Source of the DNA: Methylocella silvestris
GTDB lineage: Bacteria; Pseudomonadota; Alphaproteobacteria; Rhizobiales; Beijerinckiaceae
DNA length: 64,000 bases
Assembly: GCF_002891535.1 (NCBI RefSeq)
Contig: NZ_PDZR01000017.1
Coordinates: 31,645-95,644 of the forward strand
Direction: 5' to 3'
Shown here in pieces: positions 62,637 through 64,000 of the stretch. The notes under the pieces are model-generated. The model did no database searches. It was not told the origin of the DNA and saw only the letters and a program-made list of their open reading frames with translations. Within the stretch, counting starts at the first letter, position 1, and every line of letters begins with the position of its first letter. The position numbers and the translations under genes are program-made.

Positions 62637-63854
62637 CTAATTCGGACGCGCCGACTCCACCGTCTCATTGGCCACATCGCCCAGATTCTTCAGCTGATCG
62701 TCGAATGTCCGGCGTGAATTTGGATCGACAATGGCCAGCGGCGCGCTGACGGCGACGCCCGCGACGCCGCCAACCGTCTGGCCGACGCCCATGGCGAAAC
62801 CGCCGACGCGCTCGCCAAGGCTGGTCTCGCCGCCAAGGCTCTGGCCAGCGATCAGCCGCTTGCCAAGAAGCTGCACGATCTCCGGATTCTCGGCAAATTT
62901 GGAATGGTTGAGCGAGCCGGGACGCGAAAGATCGGTCAGGTCGATCACATCGACTCCCGCGCTTTCGAGCTTCGACTTGTAAGGCTCGGCAAGCGGATCG
63001 ATCAGGCCCAGCCGGTTGACGTTGCCGGACAGCCGGCGCGAAGCCTGCAAAGCGGTGTCGTCGCGCGAGCTGAACACGGTGAGGCGCGGACGCGGCTTGC
63101 CGATCTCGGCCCATTGCGCGGCGAAAACGTCGACGTCGAGATCTGGCGCGGCGAGGATGACGTTCCTGATCTTCGGCAGGATGCGGCCGTTGCGGATCGA
63201 CATCTGGCGCAACGATTCCATCACCAGCCAGGAGCCCATCGAATGGGCCATGACGGTGACCTCGCCGACCGACGGGTCGCTCGCAATCTGGCGCAGCGTT
63301 TCCTCCAGCGCGTCGCGCGAGGCGTTGGTGCTTTCGCGGTCGTAGATATATTGGAACAGATTGCCGCGTGAGGGCCAGGTGAACAGCACTGGCGCGGCCT
63401 CGGCGCCGGAATCATGCGCGATCTGCGCGAGCGAAAAAACGGCTTCCTCGAACCGCACATTGAAGCCATGCACAAAAACCAGCACGCGCCGGTCGCGCGG
63501 CAGGTTCTGCTTCAGCCAGGAGCGCGCAGCGGCGACGCCGGGGAGCGCAGCGACGCGCACCGCGGCGAAATCGGTCAGCGGATTGGGCGGCAGGCTCGCC
63601 GGCCACTGCACCTGTCCCACCTCGCGGCGGTCTGCCGGCGGAATGGAGACGGTGATATCGGCGAGCGAAACCTTGCTCTCGCGCTCTCCGGTAAACAGGA
63701 TCGCCGGATTTTTCGCCGGAGCCCTTGTCGTCGCAACAAGCATATTGACCAGCGACGCCCCGGGAACTGTCGCGCCAATCGGCTCCAGCACCCCCTGCGG
63801 CCGCCCGCAGGCCGCAAGCGCCGCACAAAGCAGCGCGATAAACGCAATACGCAT
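62637..63854 (-). CDS. Lipoprotein alpha/beta hydrolase (DUF900-like)
   Basis: A 405-residue exported hydrolase. The signal has a lipobox LAAC with Cys16, predicting a lipid-anchored protein. The DUF900 hydrolase core shows FVHGFNVRFEEAVFSLAQI (oxyanion loop HGF), FTWPSRGNLFQYIYDR, and the nucleophile in VMAHSMGSWLVMESL. RNVILAAPDLDVDVFAAQWA provides the acid and SLNHSKFAENP probably the His. The first residues up to 63983 are an upstream extension lacking the lipobox. Substrate unknown; such proteins are common next to unrelated genes in alphaproteobacteria. Confidence 0.87.
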   Translation of the reverse strand: MRIAFIALLCAALAACGRPQGVLEPIGATVPGASLVNMLVATTRAPAKNPAILFTGERESKVSLADITVSIPPADRREVGQVQWPASLPPNPLTDFAAVRVAALPGVAAARSWLKQNLPRDRRVLVFVHGFNVRFEEAVFSLAQIAHDSGAEAAPVLFTWPSRGNLFQYIYDRESTNASRDALEETLRQIASDPSVGEVTVMAHSMGSWLVMESLRQMSIRNGRILPKIRNVILAAPDLDVDVFAAQWAEIGKPRPRLTVFSSRDDTALQASRRLSGNVNRLGLIDPLAEPYKSKLESAGVDVIDLTDLSRPGSLNHSKFAENPEIVQLLGKRLIAGQSLGGETSLGERVGGFAMGVGQTVGGVAGVAVSAPLAIVDPNSRRTFDDQLKNLGDVANETVESARPN

Positions 63855-64000
63855 CGACCCCTCGGGCTTTGCCGATCTCTCATCTCGGCTTATAGCGCAA
63901 ATGTGTTGACGATCAGCCAAGCCGCTGGCGGCGGCGCCCGCTCCCATGCGAAATCTGGCGGCTGCGTCGATTTTGCAACTCATCCCCCTGCCCCAAAGGT
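63855..64000. other. Right-edge sequence upstream of the lipoprotein gene
   Basis: 146 bases with no recognisable gene or feature. It should carry the promoter of the minus-strand lipoprotein gene; the next gene lies beyond the window. Confidence 0.4.

Noticed and set aside
1..64000. tRNA, rRNA, CRISPR arrays, insertion sequences, integrases and phage genes
   Set aside because: No cloverleaf-like segment, no regularly spaced direct repeats and no transposase or integrase motif was recognised on reading both strands; this is a by-eye negative, and tRNAscan or an IS search could overturn it.

Overview
The window is high-GC DNA from a methylotrophic alphaproteobacterium, most likely a Hyphomicrobiales methanotroph or methylotroph of the Beijerinckiaceae/Methylocystaceae type. 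The main evidence is a calcium-type methanol dehydrogenase operon at the left edge (mxaF-J-G-I-R and the start of mxaS, minus strand). Alphaproteobacterial housekeeping genes support this: rcdA, the metX-metW pair, metZ, a long-form dCTP deaminase and a single-gene NADH-dependent FabI. No rRNA, tRNA, CRISPR array, phage or transposase gene was seen.

Layout. 1-5164: mxa operon, with two strong hairpins between mxaF and mxaJ. 5165-7950: mxaF promoter region with a possible decayed gene, a PRC-barrel-like protein, a TSUP permease and an isochorismatase-family hydrolase. 8201-13631: three plus-strand genes for probable surface or exported proteins (glycine-rich repeat protein, two-module beta-helix protein, Tat-exported alpha/beta hydrolase). 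13787-21710: guaA, photolyase, an SDR/ChbG-like pair, a polyprenol-type glycosyltransferase and murJ. 21881-27094: a 1357-residue Pls/PosA-like nonribosomal peptide synthetase and fabI. 27332-30862: ECF-like sigma factor, membrane anti-sigma factor and a proline-rich membrane protein. 31095-38464: purA, rpmE, an MFS exporter, rcdA, a glycosyltransferase-like gene with an apparent frameshift, a 3-hydroxyacyl-CoA dehydrogenase and an HNH protein.

38635-39335 is a BrnT/BrnA toxin-antitoxin locus whose antitoxin gene has an in-frame amber codon before its DNA-binding part. 39358-50899 is mostly metabolism (argE, apaG, metZ, dcd, dapE, panD, metX, metW, ppa), with a GT39-like membrane protein whose first 90 codons or so are AT-rich. 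51218-56128 holds a GNAT acetyltransferase, an O-antigen-ligase-like protein, a CBS-BON protein, very small exported or hypothetical genes and an outer-membrane barrel protein. 56355-61874 is a seven-gene Mrp-like cation/proton antiporter operon with almost every gene overlapping the next. The right end has a RelE-type toxin/XRE antitoxin pair with two upstream palindromes and a lipoprotein hydrolase.

Together these genes cover periplasmic methanol oxidation, methionine, lysine, arginine, pantothenate and purine biosynthesis, envelope assembly and ion homeostasis. The parts most worth following up are the Pls-like synthetase, the split Mrp-like operon, the broken brnA, the exported-protein island, and short intergenic elements bounded by TAGAGCATG and its complement that supply stop codons to neighbouring genes.
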